DNA from: Acidovorax sp.
Lineage (GTDB): Bacteria > Pseudomonadota > Gammaproteobacteria > Burkholderiales > Burkholderiaceae_C
Direction of reading: 5' to 3'
Assembly (NCBI GenBank): GCA_031277855.1
Contig: JAITLO010000018.1
Location: 186,001-250,000 of the forward strand
Length of the DNA: 64,000 nucleotides
Shown: piece after piece, positions 27,221 to 36,289 of the stretch
Numbering within the stretch: the first letter of the stretch is position 1
How the letters are laid out: each line of letters starts with the position of its first letter
Made by a program: the position numbers and the translations under genes
Notes under the pieces: generated by a model
Database searches by the model: none
What the model was told of the DNA's origin: nothing
The model's input: only the letters and a program-made list of their open reading frames with translations

Positions 27221-27961
27221 ATGCAACGTAAAGCAGTATGTCGTGGCATGGGTGTGGCATTGGCCTTGGTGGCCGGCGTGTGGAGTGTCAGTGCCATGGC
27301 GCAGACCGTGGTGCAGGCCGCGCCACAGAATGTGGTGCAACTCTCGGCATCGGGCTCGGTGGAAGTCACGCAGGACTTGCTGATGCTCACCTTGACCGCT
27401 ACCGAAGAAGGCAGCAATGCCGCTGCCGTGCAAAAACGCTTGCAGCAGGTGGTGGATGCGGCGCTGGCCACGGTCCGCCCCCAGGTGAAAAGCGATGCCA
27501 TGGAGGTGCGTACCCAGGGCTTCACGGTGGCGCCGCGTACCAGCAGCAAGGATGGCAAGCTGACGGGCTGGCAAGGGCGGGCGCAGCTGGTGCTGGAAGG
27601 CAAGGACTTTGACCGCATCACCAGCCAGGCCACCAAGGTGCAGGGCATGCAGGTGAGCCAGGTGGCGTTTGGCCTGTCCAAGGAGGGCCGTGCCAAGGTG
27701 GAGGGCGAAGCCCAGCAGCAGGCCATCAGCCAGTTCCAGGCCAAGGCGGCCAGTCTGAGCAAGGCCTTTGGTTTCCGCAGCTATAGCCTGCGGGAGGTGT
27801 CGGTGAACAGCAATGAAATCGGCATGCGCCCCTATATGGCGCAGGGCGCCATGTTCAAGTCTGCCATGGCCGCAGATGCCGGTGAGGCTGCGCCCCTGGC
27901 TGTGGAAGCCGGCAAGACCCAGGTGGAAGTGCAGGTTTCGGGGTCGGTGCAGTTGCAGTGA
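27221..27961 (+). CDS. SIMPL-domain (DUF541) exported protein
   Basis: A 246-aa protein with a signal peptide (MQRKAVCRGMGVALALVAGVWSVSAMA). The mature part shows the DUF541 pattern VVQLSASGSVEVTQDLLMLTL, GFTVAPRTSSKDGKLTGW and GMQVSQVAFGLS. The family is periplasmic or outer-membrane associated and linked to oxidative stress in some bacteria; the mechanism is unknown. A GGAGGAG ribosome site precedes ATG 27221. A copy of the dispersed GC-rich repeat begins seven bases after its stop. Confidence 0.87.
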   Translation: MQRKAVCRGMGVALALVAGVWSVSAMAQTVVQAAPQNVVQLSASGSVEVTQDLLMLTLTATEEGSNAAAVQKRLQQVVDAALATVRPQVKSDAMEVRTQGFTVAPRTSSKDGKLTGWQGRAQLVLEGKDFDRITSQATKVQGMQVSQVAFGLSKEGRAKVEGEAQQQAISQFQAKAASLSKAFGFRSYSLREVSVNSNEIGMRPYMAQGAMFKSAMAADAGEAAPLAVEAGKTQVEVQVSGSVQLQ

Positions 27962-27967
27962 TTTGAT

Positions 27968-28196
27968 CCCCCTGAGTCGCCTGCGGCGCCTTCCCCCCGC
28001 TCTTCGCTCGCTGCGCTCGCGGGCAGGGGGACGACACCAGCGCGGCGGGCGGCCCTTGCGCGGTGTCTCTGGGATGGGGCACGCCAGTTTTATAGGGTTT
28101 GGGTACGCCGAAGTCTTTGCTGCACCATGGAGACCCATGGGCGTAGCGGGGCGACCCTTGCGTGGTGTCTCTGGCTTGGGGCGCACCAGTTTTATA
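27968..28196 (+). repeat. Dispersed GC-rich repeat, copy A, with a duplicated 3' half
   Basis: It begins CCCCCTGAGTCGCCTGCGGC and runs through CTTCCCCC...GGGGGACGACACC and GCGGCCCTTGCGCGGTGTC to GCCAGTTTTATA at 28094. A second, degraded copy of the 3' half (GCGGGGCGACCCTTGCG to GCACCAGTTTTATA) occupies about 28146-28196. Related copies are at 34479-34560 and, inverted, at 57959-58063. Confidence 0.8.
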
Positions 28197-28240
28197 CGGC
28201 CTGGGCATTGCATACCTGTTTTGGCCATCCATTGCGCATG

Positions 28241-28272
28241 AAAAAAGCCCTGGGCAGAGGTCGCAGGGCTTT
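28241..28272 (-). terminator. Terminator of the 3-hydroxybutyrate dehydrogenase gene
   Basis: On the minus strand AAAGCCCTG, a loop and CAGGGCTTT run into TTTCATG. It lies about 20 bases past the stop at 28294. Confidence 0.85.
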
Positions 28273-28293
28273 GGGCTTTAAAGGGCAGGGGGC

Positions 28294-29076
28294 TTATTGC
28301 GCAGCCCAGCCGCCATCCATATTCCAGGCCACGCCGCGCACATTGTTGGCGGCGGGGGAGCAGAAGAACACGGCCAGCTCGCCCAGTTCCTCGGGAGTGG
28401 TGAACTGCATGGAGGGCTCTTTTTCACCCAGCAGCTGCTTGGTGGCTTCGGCGTTCGAGATGCCCTGGGCCTGGGCCTTGGCATCGACTTGCTTTTGCAC
28501 CAGAGGCGTCAGCACCCAGCCGGGGCAGATCGCATTGCAGGTGACGCCGGTGGTGGCGTTTTCCAGGGCGGTGACCTTGGTCAGGCCCACGATGCCGTGC
28601 TTGGCGGCCACATAGGCCGACTTCTGGGCCGAGCCCACCAGGCCGTGGACGGAGGCCACGTTGATGATGCGGCCCCAGTTGGCCTTTTGCATGGCGGGCA
28701 AGGCCAGGCGCGTGGTGTGGAAAGCGCTGCTGAGGTTGATGGCAATGATGGCATTCCACTTGTCCACCGGGAAATCCTGCACATTGGCCACATGCTGGAT
28801 GCCGGCGTTGTTGACCAGAATGTCCACCTGGCCGAACTCCTTGGTAGCGAAGGCCATCATGGCCTCGATGTCTTCGGCTTTGCTCATGTCGGCGCCATGG
28901 TGGGCCACGCGCACGCCATGGGCTTTGCCGGCTTCACGCACGGCGGCCATGGGGCCTTCGGTTTCGCCAAAGCCATTGAGCACCACATGGGCGCCTTGCC
29001 GTGCCAGCGCCTGGGCAATTCCCAGGCCGATTCCGCTGGTGGAGCCCGTCACCAGTGCGGTTTTTCCTTTGAGCAT
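28294..29076 (-). CDS. bdhA: 3-hydroxybutyrate dehydrogenase
   Basis: A 260-aa short-chain dehydrogenase interconverting 3-hydroxybutyrate and acetoacetate with NAD, in polyhydroxybutyrate turnover. The nucleotide motif TGSTSGIGLGIAQ is at residues 9-21, NNAGIQHV near 88, and the catalytic YVAAK near 152-156. Family-specific segments are NVASVHGLVGSAQKSAYVAAKHGI, quoted only to mark the region around residue 140-160 (SVHGLVGSAQKSAY), and ICPGWVLTPLVQKQ. The length equals that of known enzymes. It is divergent from an alpha/beta hydrolase with 69 bases between the starts. Confidence 0.92.
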   Translation of the reverse strand: MLKGKTALVTGSTSGIGLGIAQALARQGAHVVLNGFGETEGPMAAVREAGKAHGVRVAHHGADMSKAEDIEAMMAFATKEFGQVDILVNNAGIQHVANVQDFPVDKWNAIIAINLSSAFHTTRLALPAMQKANWGRIINVASVHGLVGSAQKSAYVAAKHGIVGLTKVTALENATTGVTCNAICPGWVLTPLVQKQVDAKAQAQGISNAEATKQLLGEKEPSMQFTTPEELGELAVFFCSPAANNVRGVAWNMDGGWAAQ

Positions 29077-29145
29077 GAAGCACCTCCGAATCTATTACGA
29101 TGATCAAACTTCCATTATGGGGTGCGCCTCGGAAAGTCCGTTTGC

Positions 29146-30078
29146 ATGATTGAACCTACGCTGAACTACGTAACCTGCCCCGGCGCTGCCCAGCAGGCAT
29201 CCACAGGCTCCGTACGCAGCGACCACCGCATGGCGTATTGGGAATGGAATGCCACGGGCAACCCCGCACACCCGCATGTGGTGGTGTGTGTGCACGGGCT
29301 GACGCGGCAAGGGAGGGACTTTGATGTGCTGGCCAGGGCGCTTGCGTCCCATGCGCGCGTGATTTGCCCGGATGTGGCCGGACGTGGCCAGAGCGAATGG
29401 CTGGCCGATCCGCTGCATTACGCCGTGCCACAGTACGCCATGGATATGTTGCTGCTGCTCCAGCAACTGCAGCAGCAAGGCCCTATCACCACGCTGGACT
29501 GGGTGGGTACCAGCATGGGTGGGCTCATAGGTATGGGTCTGGCAGGCCAGCCCCAGCTGCCGCTGCCGGCGCCGATTCGCCGCCTGGTGCTCAATGATGT
29601 GGGCCCCTCGCTGGAGTGGGCGGCCTTGCAGCGCATTGCCAGCTATGTGGGGCAGCCGGTGCATTTCGACAATCTGGAGCAGGCAGCTGCCTCGCTGCGC
29701 GTGATTTCAGCCGGTTTTGGTCCGCATACCGATGCCCAATGGCTGGCGCTGACAGCGCCCATGCTCAAGCCCTTGCCAGAAGGGGGATTGGGTTTGCACT
29801 ACGACCCCGCCATTGGTGTGGCGCTGCGTGCCATGACCGAGCAAGATGCGGCCCGGGGCGAGGCCCTGATTTGGCAGCTGTATGACCAGATCAAGGCCAA
29901 GACGCTGTTGCTGCATGGTGCGCAATCCGATCTGTTGACGGCGGCCACGGCACAGGCCATGCAGCAGCGTGGTCCCCGGGCGCAATGTGTCACGCTTGAA
30001 AATGTGGGACATGCCCCCACCTTGGTCGCAGCCGATCAGGTTCAGGTCGTGCGAGATTTTGTATTGGGCAGGGAATGA
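29146..30078 (+). CDS. Alpha/beta-hydrolase
   Basis: A 310-aa hydrolase. HVVVCVHGLTRQGRDFD carries the oxyanion loop; the nucleophile elbow is GTSMGGLIGM (Ser near residue 125), the acid is likely Asp in LLLHGAQSDLLT, and the catalytic His is in NVGHAP near the C-terminus. The start at 29146 (MIEPTLNYV) is preferred over 29122. The divergent 3-hydroxybutyrate dehydrogenase makes an ester or oligomer of hydroxybutyrate a conceivable substrate, but the family is too broad to decide. relA follows 46 bases downstream. Confidence 0.82.
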   Translation: MIEPTLNYVTCPGAAQQASTGSVRSDHRMAYWEWNATGNPAHPHVVVCVHGLTRQGRDFDVLARALASHARVICPDVAGRGQSEWLADPLHYAVPQYAMDMLLLLQQLQQQGPITTLDWVGTSMGGLIGMGLAGQPQLPLPAPIRRLVLNDVGPSLEWAALQRIASYVGQPVHFDNLEQAAASLRVISAGFGPHTDAQWLALTAPMLKPLPEGGLGLHYDPAIGVALRAMTEQDAARGEALIWQLYDQIKAKTLLLHGAQSDLLTAATAQAMQQRGPRAQCVTLENVGHAPTLVAADQVQVVRDFVLGRE

Positions 30079-30124
30079 CACAAGAACAACAACTGCAAGG
30101 CCGGGCCGGTCAGGAGGGGCGCTG

Positions 30125-32368
30125 ATGCGAAGCGTGACCTCTTTGCCGCCCACTACCGTGGAGGCAGGCTCGCCCACCGGGGGGCTGGTGCCTATGACGC
30201 CAGCGCTGATCGCGGCGGCCGCGCAATCCATGCCGGACCAGGCCAACGCCCTGGTGCGTGCCCGCGCTTTTGCCGAGCCCTTGCTGTCTGGCGAGGTGCT
30301 GGGCACGGGTGAAAACACCCTGGCCCATGCCGATGCCGTGGCGGCCATTTTGTATGGCATTGGCGGCTCGGAGACCATGCAGGCTGCGGTCTATCTGGTC
30401 TATGCCAGCTTGCATCTGAACAAGCCGCAAGAGGTGCTGACCAAGGCTTTTGGTGCCAACTTTGCCCTGCTGGCGGTGGAAACCACCAAGCTGATGCAGG
30501 TCCAGCAGCAGGCGCGCGATGCCAGCAGCGCCCTGCGTGTGGACGATCCGGCCACCCAGGCCGAAACCGTGCGCAAGATGCTGCTGGGTTTCTCGCGCGA
30601 TGTGCGCGTGGTGCTGCTGCGCCTGGCTTCGCGCCTGCAGACGCTGCGCTATTACGCGGCCAGCAAATGCCCGGTTTCGCCCGCACTGGCGCGTGAGGCG
30701 CTGCATGTGTTTGCGCCCCTGGCCAATCGCCTGGGCATCTGGCAGCTCAAATGGGAGCTGGAGGATCTGTCCTTTCGCTTTCTGGAGCCCGACACCTACC
30801 GCCAGATCGCCAAGAACCTGGACGAAAAACGGGCCGAGCGCGAGATCTACATGGAGCAGCTGCGCACGCGGCTGGAGTCCGAGCTGCGTGCCTACAGCAT
30901 CAGCGCCACGGTGCAGGGGCGGCCCAAGCATATCTACAGCATCGTCAAAAAGATGCGGGGCAAGTCGCTGAACTTTGACCAGGTGTTCGACATCCGCGCG
31001 CTGCGTGTGGTGGTGCCCAATGTCAAGGACTGCTACACCGCCTTGTCCTGGGTGCATGAGCATTTCGAGCCCATAGAGTCGGAGTTTGACGACTACATCG
31101 CCAAGCCCAAACCCAATGGCTACCAGTCGCTGCACACCGTGGTGCGCGATGCGCAGGGGCGGGCCATTGAAATCCAGATTCGCACCCAGGCCATGCACGA
31201 CCATGCCGAGCATGGCGTGGCCGCGCACTGGGCCTACAAAGAGGCCGGCACCAAGGGCTATGCCGGCGTGTCGGCCACCAGCGAGTACGACGCCAAGATC
31301 GCCGTGCTGCGCCAGCTGCTGGCCTGGGGCAAGGACTTGTCTGAGGGACCGGCCCACCGCAATCTGTTTGACGACCGCATCTATGTGCTCACGCCTGATG
31401 CGGCCGTGATCGAGCTGCCCCAGGGGGCCACGCCGGTGGACTTTGCCTACTCGGTGCACACCAGCCTGGGCCACCGCTGCCGCGGTGCGCGGGTCGATGG
31501 CGCCATGGTGCCGCTGAACACGCCGCTGCAAAGCGGCCAGACCGTGGAGATCACCACCGTCAAGGAAGGTCGCCCCTCGCGCGACTGGCTCAACTCCGAC
31601 CTGGGCTATCTCACCAGCAACCGGGCCAAGGCCAAGGTGCGGGCCTGGTTCAATGCTCAGGCCACGCACGAGACCGTGACCCGTGGCCGCGAGGCCGTGG
31701 AAAAACTGCTGCAGCGCGAGGGCAAGACCGCCATCAAGCTCGACGAGCTGGCGGTGCAGCTGGGCTTCAAGTCGGCCGACGCCATGTTTGAAGTGGTGGG
31801 CAAGGACGAGTATTCACTGCGCAACATCGAGATCGTGCTGCGTCCGCCACCCGAGCCCGTGGCCGCCGAGGAAGACATTCAGCAGGTGGTGCGCAAGCCG
31901 CGCAGCGAATCGCAAAAAGGCGGTGTGCTGGTGGTGGGCGTGGATTCGCTGATGACCCAGCTGGCCAAGTGCTGCAAGCCTGCGCCACCGGACGATATCC
32001 GCGGCTTTGTCACGCGTGGCAAGGGCGTCAGCGTGCACCGCTGTGACTGCAGCAACTTCCGCGAAATGGCCGCACGCTATGAGGAGCGGGTCATCGATGT
32101 GGCCTGGGGTCAACCCAAGGCAGCGGTCAGCTCGGCGGTTTACCCGGTGGATGTGGCGGTGGAAGCTTCGGACCGCCAGGGCCTGCTGCGGGATATCTCG
32201 GAAGTCTTCGCCCGTGAAAAAACCAATGTGATCGGGGTGCAGACCCAGTCCATCAAGGGCACGGCCTGGATGACGTTCACCGTGGAGGTCTCCGACTCGG
32301 TGCGGCTGAACAAGGTGCTGGGCATTGTTTCCGGTGTGCCTGGCGTGCGTTCTGCCAGAAGACGTTGA
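30125..32368 (+). CDS. relA: GTP pyrophosphokinase RelA (synthetase-only)
   Basis: A 747-aa ribosome-associated (p)ppGpp synthetase. The N-terminal HD-like region (about residues 55-200) has lost the HD pair: HADAVAAILYGIGG is followed by AAVYLVYASLHLNKP, with no His-Asp and no Glu-Asp. The synthetase domain (about 275-375) has VFDIRALRVVV, EFDDYIAKPKPNGYQSLHTV and QIRTQAMHDHAEHG; EFDD is the RelA-type rather than SpoT-type (RxKD) signature. A TGS domain (IYVLTPDAAVIELPQGATP, about 415-475) and a C-terminal ACT domain (DRQGLLRDISEVF) complete it. The frame is open upstream to 29969; ATG 30125 fits the family. Confidence 0.94.
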   Translation: MRSVTSLPPTTVEAGSPTGGLVPMTPALIAAAAQSMPDQANALVRARAFAEPLLSGEVLGTGENTLAHADAVAAILYGIGGSETMQAAVYLVYASLHLNKPQEVLTKAFGANFALLAVETTKLMQVQQQARDASSALRVDDPATQAETVRKMLLGFSRDVRVVLLRLASRLQTLRYYAASKCPVSPALAREALHVFAPLANRLGIWQLKWELEDLSFRFLEPDTYRQIAKNLDEKRAEREIYMEQLRTRLESELRAYSISATVQGRPKHIYSIVKKMRGKSLNFDQVFDIRALRVVVPNVKDCYTALSWVHEHFEPIESEFDDYIAKPKPNGYQSLHTVVRDAQGRAIEIQIRTQAMHDHAEHGVAAHWAYKEAGTKGYAGVSATSEYDAKIAVLRQLLAWGKDLSEGPAHRNLFDDRIYVLTPDAAVIELPQGATPVDFAYSVHTSLGHRCRGARVDGAMVPLNTPLQSGQTVEITTVKEGRPSRDWLNSDLGYLTSNRAKAKVRAWFNAQATHETVTRGREAVEKLLQREGKTAIKLDELAVQLGFKSADAMFEVVGKDEYSLRNIEIVLRPPPEPVAAEEDIQQVVRKPRSESQKGGVLVVGVDSLMTQLAKCCKPAPPDDIRGFVTRGKGVSVHRCDCSNFREMAARYEERVIDVAWGQPKAAVSSAVYPVDVAVEASDRQGLLRDISEVFAREKTNVIGVQTQSIKGTAWMTFTVEVSDSVRLNKVLGIVSGVPGVRSARRR

Positions 32369-32402
32369 AAACCGTGCTAGAATCGCGTTCTCGAACAAAC
32401 AC

Positions 32403-32479
32403 AGGCGCGTAGCTCAGCTGGTTAGAGCACCACCTTGACATGGTGGGGGTCGTTGGTTCGAGTCCAATCGCGCCTACCA
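32403..32479 (+). tRNA. tRNA-Val(GAC), copy 1
   Basis: The acceptor stem AGGCGCG (32403-32409) pairs with CGCGCCT (32469-32475), followed by A and encoded CCA. The anticodon arm CCACC-TTGACAT-GGTGG gives anticodon GAC (valine). The T-loop GGTTCGAGTCC is present. It starts 34 bases after the relA stop, and TAGAAT at 32378 is a candidate -10 box. The 77-base sequence is identical to the tRNA at 40133. Confidence 0.96.
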
Positions 32480-32485
32480 AAAACA

Positions 32486-32519
32486 AAAAGCCTTCCATTG
32501 AAAGATGGAAGGCTTTTTT
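32486..32519 (+). terminator. Terminator after tRNA-Val copy 1
   Basis: AAAAGCCTTCCAT and ATGGAAGGCTTTT form a 13-bp stem ending in six T residues, immediately 3' of the tRNA. Confidence 0.92.
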
Positions 32520-32688
32520 GTTGTGTGCTTTTTTGTGCAGGCATGGGGCGCGGCTGCCAGAGCCCGGCTCCTGAAAGCGTAGCGCCGAGCGCCTATACTG
32601 CGGCTGCTTTCATGCCCTGGCGGTAGGCACTACGCAGGTGGTGCGCGCAGGGTGCTCTGTTTTTCATAGTTTTCAGAACCACGCATAC

Positions 32689-34221
32689 ATGGCTTCCAGC
32701 CCATCGCAGCGCGATTACAGCGCGCCCTGTCCTGGCTGCGGCGCGCCCGTGCATTTCACCAGCGCGCAAGCGGCATTTGCCGTGTGCACCTATTGCCGCA
32801 GCACGGTGGCACGGCGTGGTGAGGTGCTGGAGCGCGTGGGCAAGATGGCCGAAGTCTTTGAGGACTACAGCCCCTTGCAGATTGGTGCCTCCGGCCAGGC
32901 ACCGGACCCCAGCGGCGTCGCCATGCCCTTTACCGTGGTGGGGCGTTTGCAGATGCGCAGCGATGCCGGTGCCTGGAATGAATGGGTGCTGGACTTTCAG
33001 GGCGGCGAGCCGGGCTGGCTGAGCGAGGACAACGGCAGCTGGGTGCTGTCTCGCCCCTGGAAGCCCCAGGGCCTGCAGCTGAAGAATTTTGTGGCCCGCG
33101 ATTGGAAGCTGGGCCGTGCGGTGCAGGTGGGGGCGGACGAATTCACCGTCACCAGCGTGCAAAACGCCCAGGTGGCCGCAGCCCAGGGGCAACTGGCCGA
33201 GCTGCCGCAGTTGGGGCGCAGCTTCAAGTTGGTGGAGTTGCGTGACACCCAGGAACGGGTGTGGTCCGTGGACTTCAGCAGCAAGCAGCCCAGCTGCAGC
33301 CTGGGCATGGGCGTGCAACTGGAGTCGCTGCAGATGCAGGGCCTGCGCGAGGCCGCAGCCCTGCAGCGCGAGCAGGGCCAGCATTTCAACTGCCCGCGCT
33401 GTGCGGCGGCTCTGGAGCTGCGCTTTGACAGCACCAAGACCCTGGGCTGCCCCAGTTGCGGCAGTCTGGTGGATTTGTCGGCCGGCCTGGGCCAGGCATT
33501 GCAGTACGCCGAGCAGCGCCGCCGGGTAAAGCCCCAGATTCCCCTGGGTAGCGAAGGCCAGCTTGAAGGGGCTGTCTGGCAGGTGGTGGGCTTTCAGCGG
33601 CGCACCGGCCGCACGCTGGATGAAGAGGACGATGAGACCTTCACCTGGGATGAATACCTGATCTACCACCGCAAGGCAGGCTTTGCCTTTTTGGTGGACA
33701 GCGAAGATGGCTGGAGCCTGGCGCGCGTCATCAATGGCGTACCCAAGCTCTCCAAGACCGGTGGCACGGCCACGTATTTGCGCCGCCAGTACGCGCGCGA
33801 GTCCACCTACCAGGCTGAAACCAACTATGCCGAGGGCGAGTTTTACTGGCCGGTACGCCAGGGGCAGACCACCCGCAATGTGGACTATGTAAACCAGGGC
33901 AAGCGCTCTTCGCTGGCACAGGAAACCGACCAAGGCGAAATCACCTGGACGCATGGCCAGCAGATGTCGGCCGAGACCCTTGCCCAGGCCTTTGGCGTGG
34001 GCAAGCTCAAGGACCGGTCGCAGGCTGGCCCGCTGTCCGGCAGCAAGTTCAGCCTGGGCACCATCTTGTTCTGGCTGTTTGTGCTGCTGTTCCTGCTGCC
34101 GTTTCTGCGGGCCTGTATTTCCAGCCCGGACTGTGACCCGCGCACCGATCCCAATTGCACCTATAGCCGCTCCAGCAGCGGCTCCTACGGCGGCTTCACC
34201 TCGGGTGGCAGCCACAAATAA
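32689..34221 (+). CDS. Zinc-ribbon DUF4178-type protein with C-terminal membrane segment
   Basis: A 510-aa protein. An N-terminal zinc ribbon (CPGCGAP...CTYCRS, residues 10-42) is followed by two SH3-like beta-rich DUF4178-type segments (first near residues 60-140, second near 290-400 with FTWDEYLIYHRKAGFAFLV). A second zinc ribbon between them has CPRCAAA and CPSCGS. A hydrophobic segment (TILFWLFVLLFLLPFLRAC) near residue 455-473 precedes a short Ser/Gly-rich tail ending GGFTSGGSHK. It is the first gene of a cluster with a DUF350 protein, a spermidine-synthase-like enzyme and a flavoprotein. The family has no known activity. Confidence 0.8.
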   Translation: MASSPSQRDYSAPCPGCGAPVHFTSAQAAFAVCTYCRSTVARRGEVLERVGKMAEVFEDYSPLQIGASGQAPDPSGVAMPFTVVGRLQMRSDAGAWNEWVLDFQGGEPGWLSEDNGSWVLSRPWKPQGLQLKNFVARDWKLGRAVQVGADEFTVTSVQNAQVAAAQGQLAELPQLGRSFKLVELRDTQERVWSVDFSSKQPSCSLGMGVQLESLQMQGLREAAALQREQGQHFNCPRCAAALELRFDSTKTLGCPSCGSLVDLSAGLGQALQYAEQRRRVKPQIPLGSEGQLEGAVWQVVGFQRRTGRTLDEEDDETFTWDEYLIYHRKAGFAFLVDSEDGWSLARVINGVPKLSKTGGTATYLRRQYARESTYQAETNYAEGEFYWPVRQGQTTRNVDYVNQGKRSSLAQETDQGEITWTHGQQMSAETLAQAFGVGKLKDRSQAGPLSGSKFSLGTILFWLFVLLFLLPFLRACISSPDCDPRTDPNCTYSRSSSGSYGGFTSGGSHK

Positions 34222-34257
34222 ACCCCTGCATCCGCAGGCAGACAAGGAGAACTTGCC

Positions 34258-34476
34258 ATGCACTTCGACTGGTTCAATCCCCAGGCTTTTTTCGGCTCCA
34301 TCATCTATGCGCTGGTGGGCGTGGTGGTGTTTTGGCTGTGCTTCATCATCATCGACAAGATCACGCCCGTGGACATGTGGGCCGAGATTGTGGAAAAGCA
34401 CAACAAGGCCCTGGCCATGGTGGTGGCTGCCATGTGTTTGGGCATCAGCATCATCGTTGCGGCTGCGATTCATTGA
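34258..34476 (+). CDS. DUF350 inner-membrane protein
   Basis: A 72-aa protein with two hydrophobic segments (SIIYALVGVVVFWLCFIII and ALAMVVAAMCLGISIIVAAAI) and the motif KITPVDMWAEIVEKHNKALA between them, the DUF350 signature. E. coli YjfL carries this domain beside the glutathionylspermidine-synthase-like YjfC, a polyamine link that recurs here. It starts 36 bases after the DUF4178 gene behind an AAGGAG element. A copy of the dispersed repeat begins two bases after its stop. Role unknown; probably an accessory membrane subunit. Confidence 0.85.
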   Translation: MHFDWFNPQAFFGSIIYALVGVVVFWLCFIIIDKITPVDMWAEIVEKHNKALAMVVAAMCLGISIIVAAAIH

Positions 34477-34478
34477 CG

Positions 34479-34560
34479 CCCCCTGAGGCGCTGCGCGCCT
34501 TCCCCCACTGGGGGACGACAGCCTCGCGGCGGGGCGGCCCTTGCTCGCTGTCTGCTGGCG
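34479..34560 (+). repeat. Dispersed GC-rich repeat, copy B (short)
   Basis: CCCCCTGAGGCGCTGCGCGC, then CTTCCCCCACTGGGGGACGAC and GCGGGGCGGCCCTTGC, ending near 34560 without the AGTTTTATA terminus seen in copies A and C. It starts two bases after the DUF350 stop codon, in gene-sense orientation. A separate hairpin (CCCTCGCCCC TTC GGGGAGAGGG) lies at about 34641-34663. Confidence 0.78.
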
Positions 34561-34721
34561 AAAGAGGGCTTGGCAAGCAGTCGAGGAAAAGCGCTGTCAA
34601 GGCGCGCTGGTTTTGTGTGCTGTGCCATGGGCTTTACTCCCTCGCCCCTTCGGGGAGAGGGAGGGGGTGAGGGGCTGTCAGCACGAGGCGGTTCTGGTGC
34701 GGAGCGAGATGGAAAGAGTCC

Positions 34722-36281
34722 ATGGAAGATGTGGTGAATGTGAAGGCTGAAACCCAGCGCGCGGGGGCGGGGGCCAGGCCTTTGGATGTGGCGCTGCTGG
34801 CCAGCGTGTTTGTGATTGCGGCCTGCGGCCTGCTGTATGAGCTGGCGGCGGGGGCACTGGCGTCCTATTTGCTGGGCGACTCGGTGCTGCAGTTCTCCAC
34901 CATCATCGGCACCTATTTGTTTGCCATGGGCATTGGCTCCTGGCTGTCGCGCTATTTTGAAGACCAGTTGCCGGCGCATTTTCTGCGCGTGGAGCTGTTG
35001 GTGGCCTTGATTGGCGGGGCGCTGCCGGCAGCCTTGTTCTTGGCCAATGCCTATGTGCCGGGGGCGTTTCGCTTTTTGCTTTATGGCATGGTGCTGCTGG
35101 TAGGCACGCTGGTGGGGCTGGAGATTCCGCTGGTGATGCGCATCTTGAAGCGCAATGCCTCGCTCAAGGACCTGGTCTCGCAGGTGCTCACCTTCGACTA
35201 TTTGGGTGCGCTGGCCGTGTCGCTGGCGTTTCCGCTGGTGCTGGTGCCGCAGCTGGGCCTGGTGCGCACCGGCCTGTTGTTCGGTTTTATGAATGCGGCC
35301 GTGGCCGTGTGGGCGCTGTGGCTGTTTCGCTACGAGCTGCGCAATTTCCGCGCCCATGCCTGGAGTTGCGCGGCCGTGCTGCTGGCGCTGGGGGCGGGCA
35401 TTGCCGGGGCCGAGCAGCTGACGCGCATGGCGGACGACCATTTCTACCAGGACCGCATCGTGCTCAGCAGCAGCACCTCTTACCAGCGCATCGTGGTCAC
35501 CCAGGGCCGCCAGGGCGCGCGCCTGTATCTCAACGGCAATTTGCAGTTTGCGCAAAGCGATGAGTACCGCTACCACGAAGCCCTGGTACACCCCGCCATG
35601 GCAGCACATGGTGCTCCCAAAAAGATTGCGGTGCTGGGTGGTGGTGACGGTATGGCCGTGCGCGAGGTGCTGAAGTATCCCGGTGTGCAGGCCGTCACCT
35701 TGGTGGAACTGGACCCGGCCATGACGGATCTGTTTGCCCACAACCCCTTGATGACGGCATTGAATGGCGGCGCGCTGAACGACCCGCGCGTGTCCATCGT
35801 CAACACCGATGCTTTCCAGTGGCTGCAGCAAACCGCCGAGGTGTTTGACGTGGTCATCGTGGACTTTCCCGATCCCACCAACTTCGCCATTGGCAAGTTG
35901 TTCACCAACAGCTTTTATGCGCTGCTGAACCAGCGCCTGGCCGCCAGCGGCTATGCCGTGGTGCAGACTACCTCGCCGCTGATTGCGCGCCAGAGTTTCT
36001 GGACCGTGGTGCAGACGATTGAGTCCGTGGGGTTGAGCGCCACGCCTTACCACGTGCATGTGCCCAGCTTTGGCGAATGGGGCTTTGTGCTGGCCAGTCG
36101 CCGGCCCTGGCGCATGCCGCAGGCGCTGCCGGAGGGCCTGCGTTTTCTGACCCTGCCCACGCTGGCGCAGATGGTGAATTTCCCGCTGGACATGGACCGC
36201 GTGCCGGCCGAGGTGAACCGCCTCTCCAACCAGGTGCTGGTGCATACCTACGAGCAGGAATGGGGCAAGGTGGCGCATTGA
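34722..36281 (+). CDS. Membrane-anchored spermidine-synthase-like aminopropyltransferase
   Basis: A 519-aa protein. The N-terminal 230 residues hold about seven transmembrane segments (for example VALLASVFVIAACGLLYELA and GMVLLVGTLVGLEIPLVMRI). The C-terminal half is a spermidine-synthase fold: LYLNGNLQFAQSDEYRYHEAL (substrate YHE), VLGGGDGMAVREVLKYP (SAM-binding GGGDG, near residue 305), and VIVDFPDPTN, where the catalytic Asp is kept but the usual serine/threonine-Asp-Pro reads FPDP. Such fusions transfer an aminopropyl group from decarboxylated SAM or make polyamine-like compounds at the membrane. No SAM decarboxylase gene is in the window. The product is an inference. Confidence 0.85.
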   Translation: MEDVVNVKAETQRAGAGARPLDVALLASVFVIAACGLLYELAAGALASYLLGDSVLQFSTIIGTYLFAMGIGSWLSRYFEDQLPAHFLRVELLVALIGGALPAALFLANAYVPGAFRFLLYGMVLLVGTLVGLEIPLVMRILKRNASLKDLVSQVLTFDYLGALAVSLAFPLVLVPQLGLVRTGLLFGFMNAAVAVWALWLFRYELRNFRAHAWSCAAVLLALGAGIAGAEQLTRMADDHFYQDRIVLSSSTSYQRIVVTQGRQGARLYLNGNLQFAQSDEYRYHEALVHPAMAAHGAPKKIAVLGGGDGMAVREVLKYPGVQAVTLVELDPAMTDLFAHNPLMTALNGGALNDPRVSIVNTDAFQWLQQTAEVFDVVIVDFPDPTNFAIGKLFTNSFYALLNQRLAASGYAVVQTTSPLIARQSFWTVVQTIESVGLSATPYHVHVPSFGEWGFVLASRRPWRMPQALPEGLRFLTLPTLAQMVNFPLDMDRVPAEVNRLSNQVLVHTYEQEWGKVAH

Positions 36282-36289
36282 GCTGGGAT

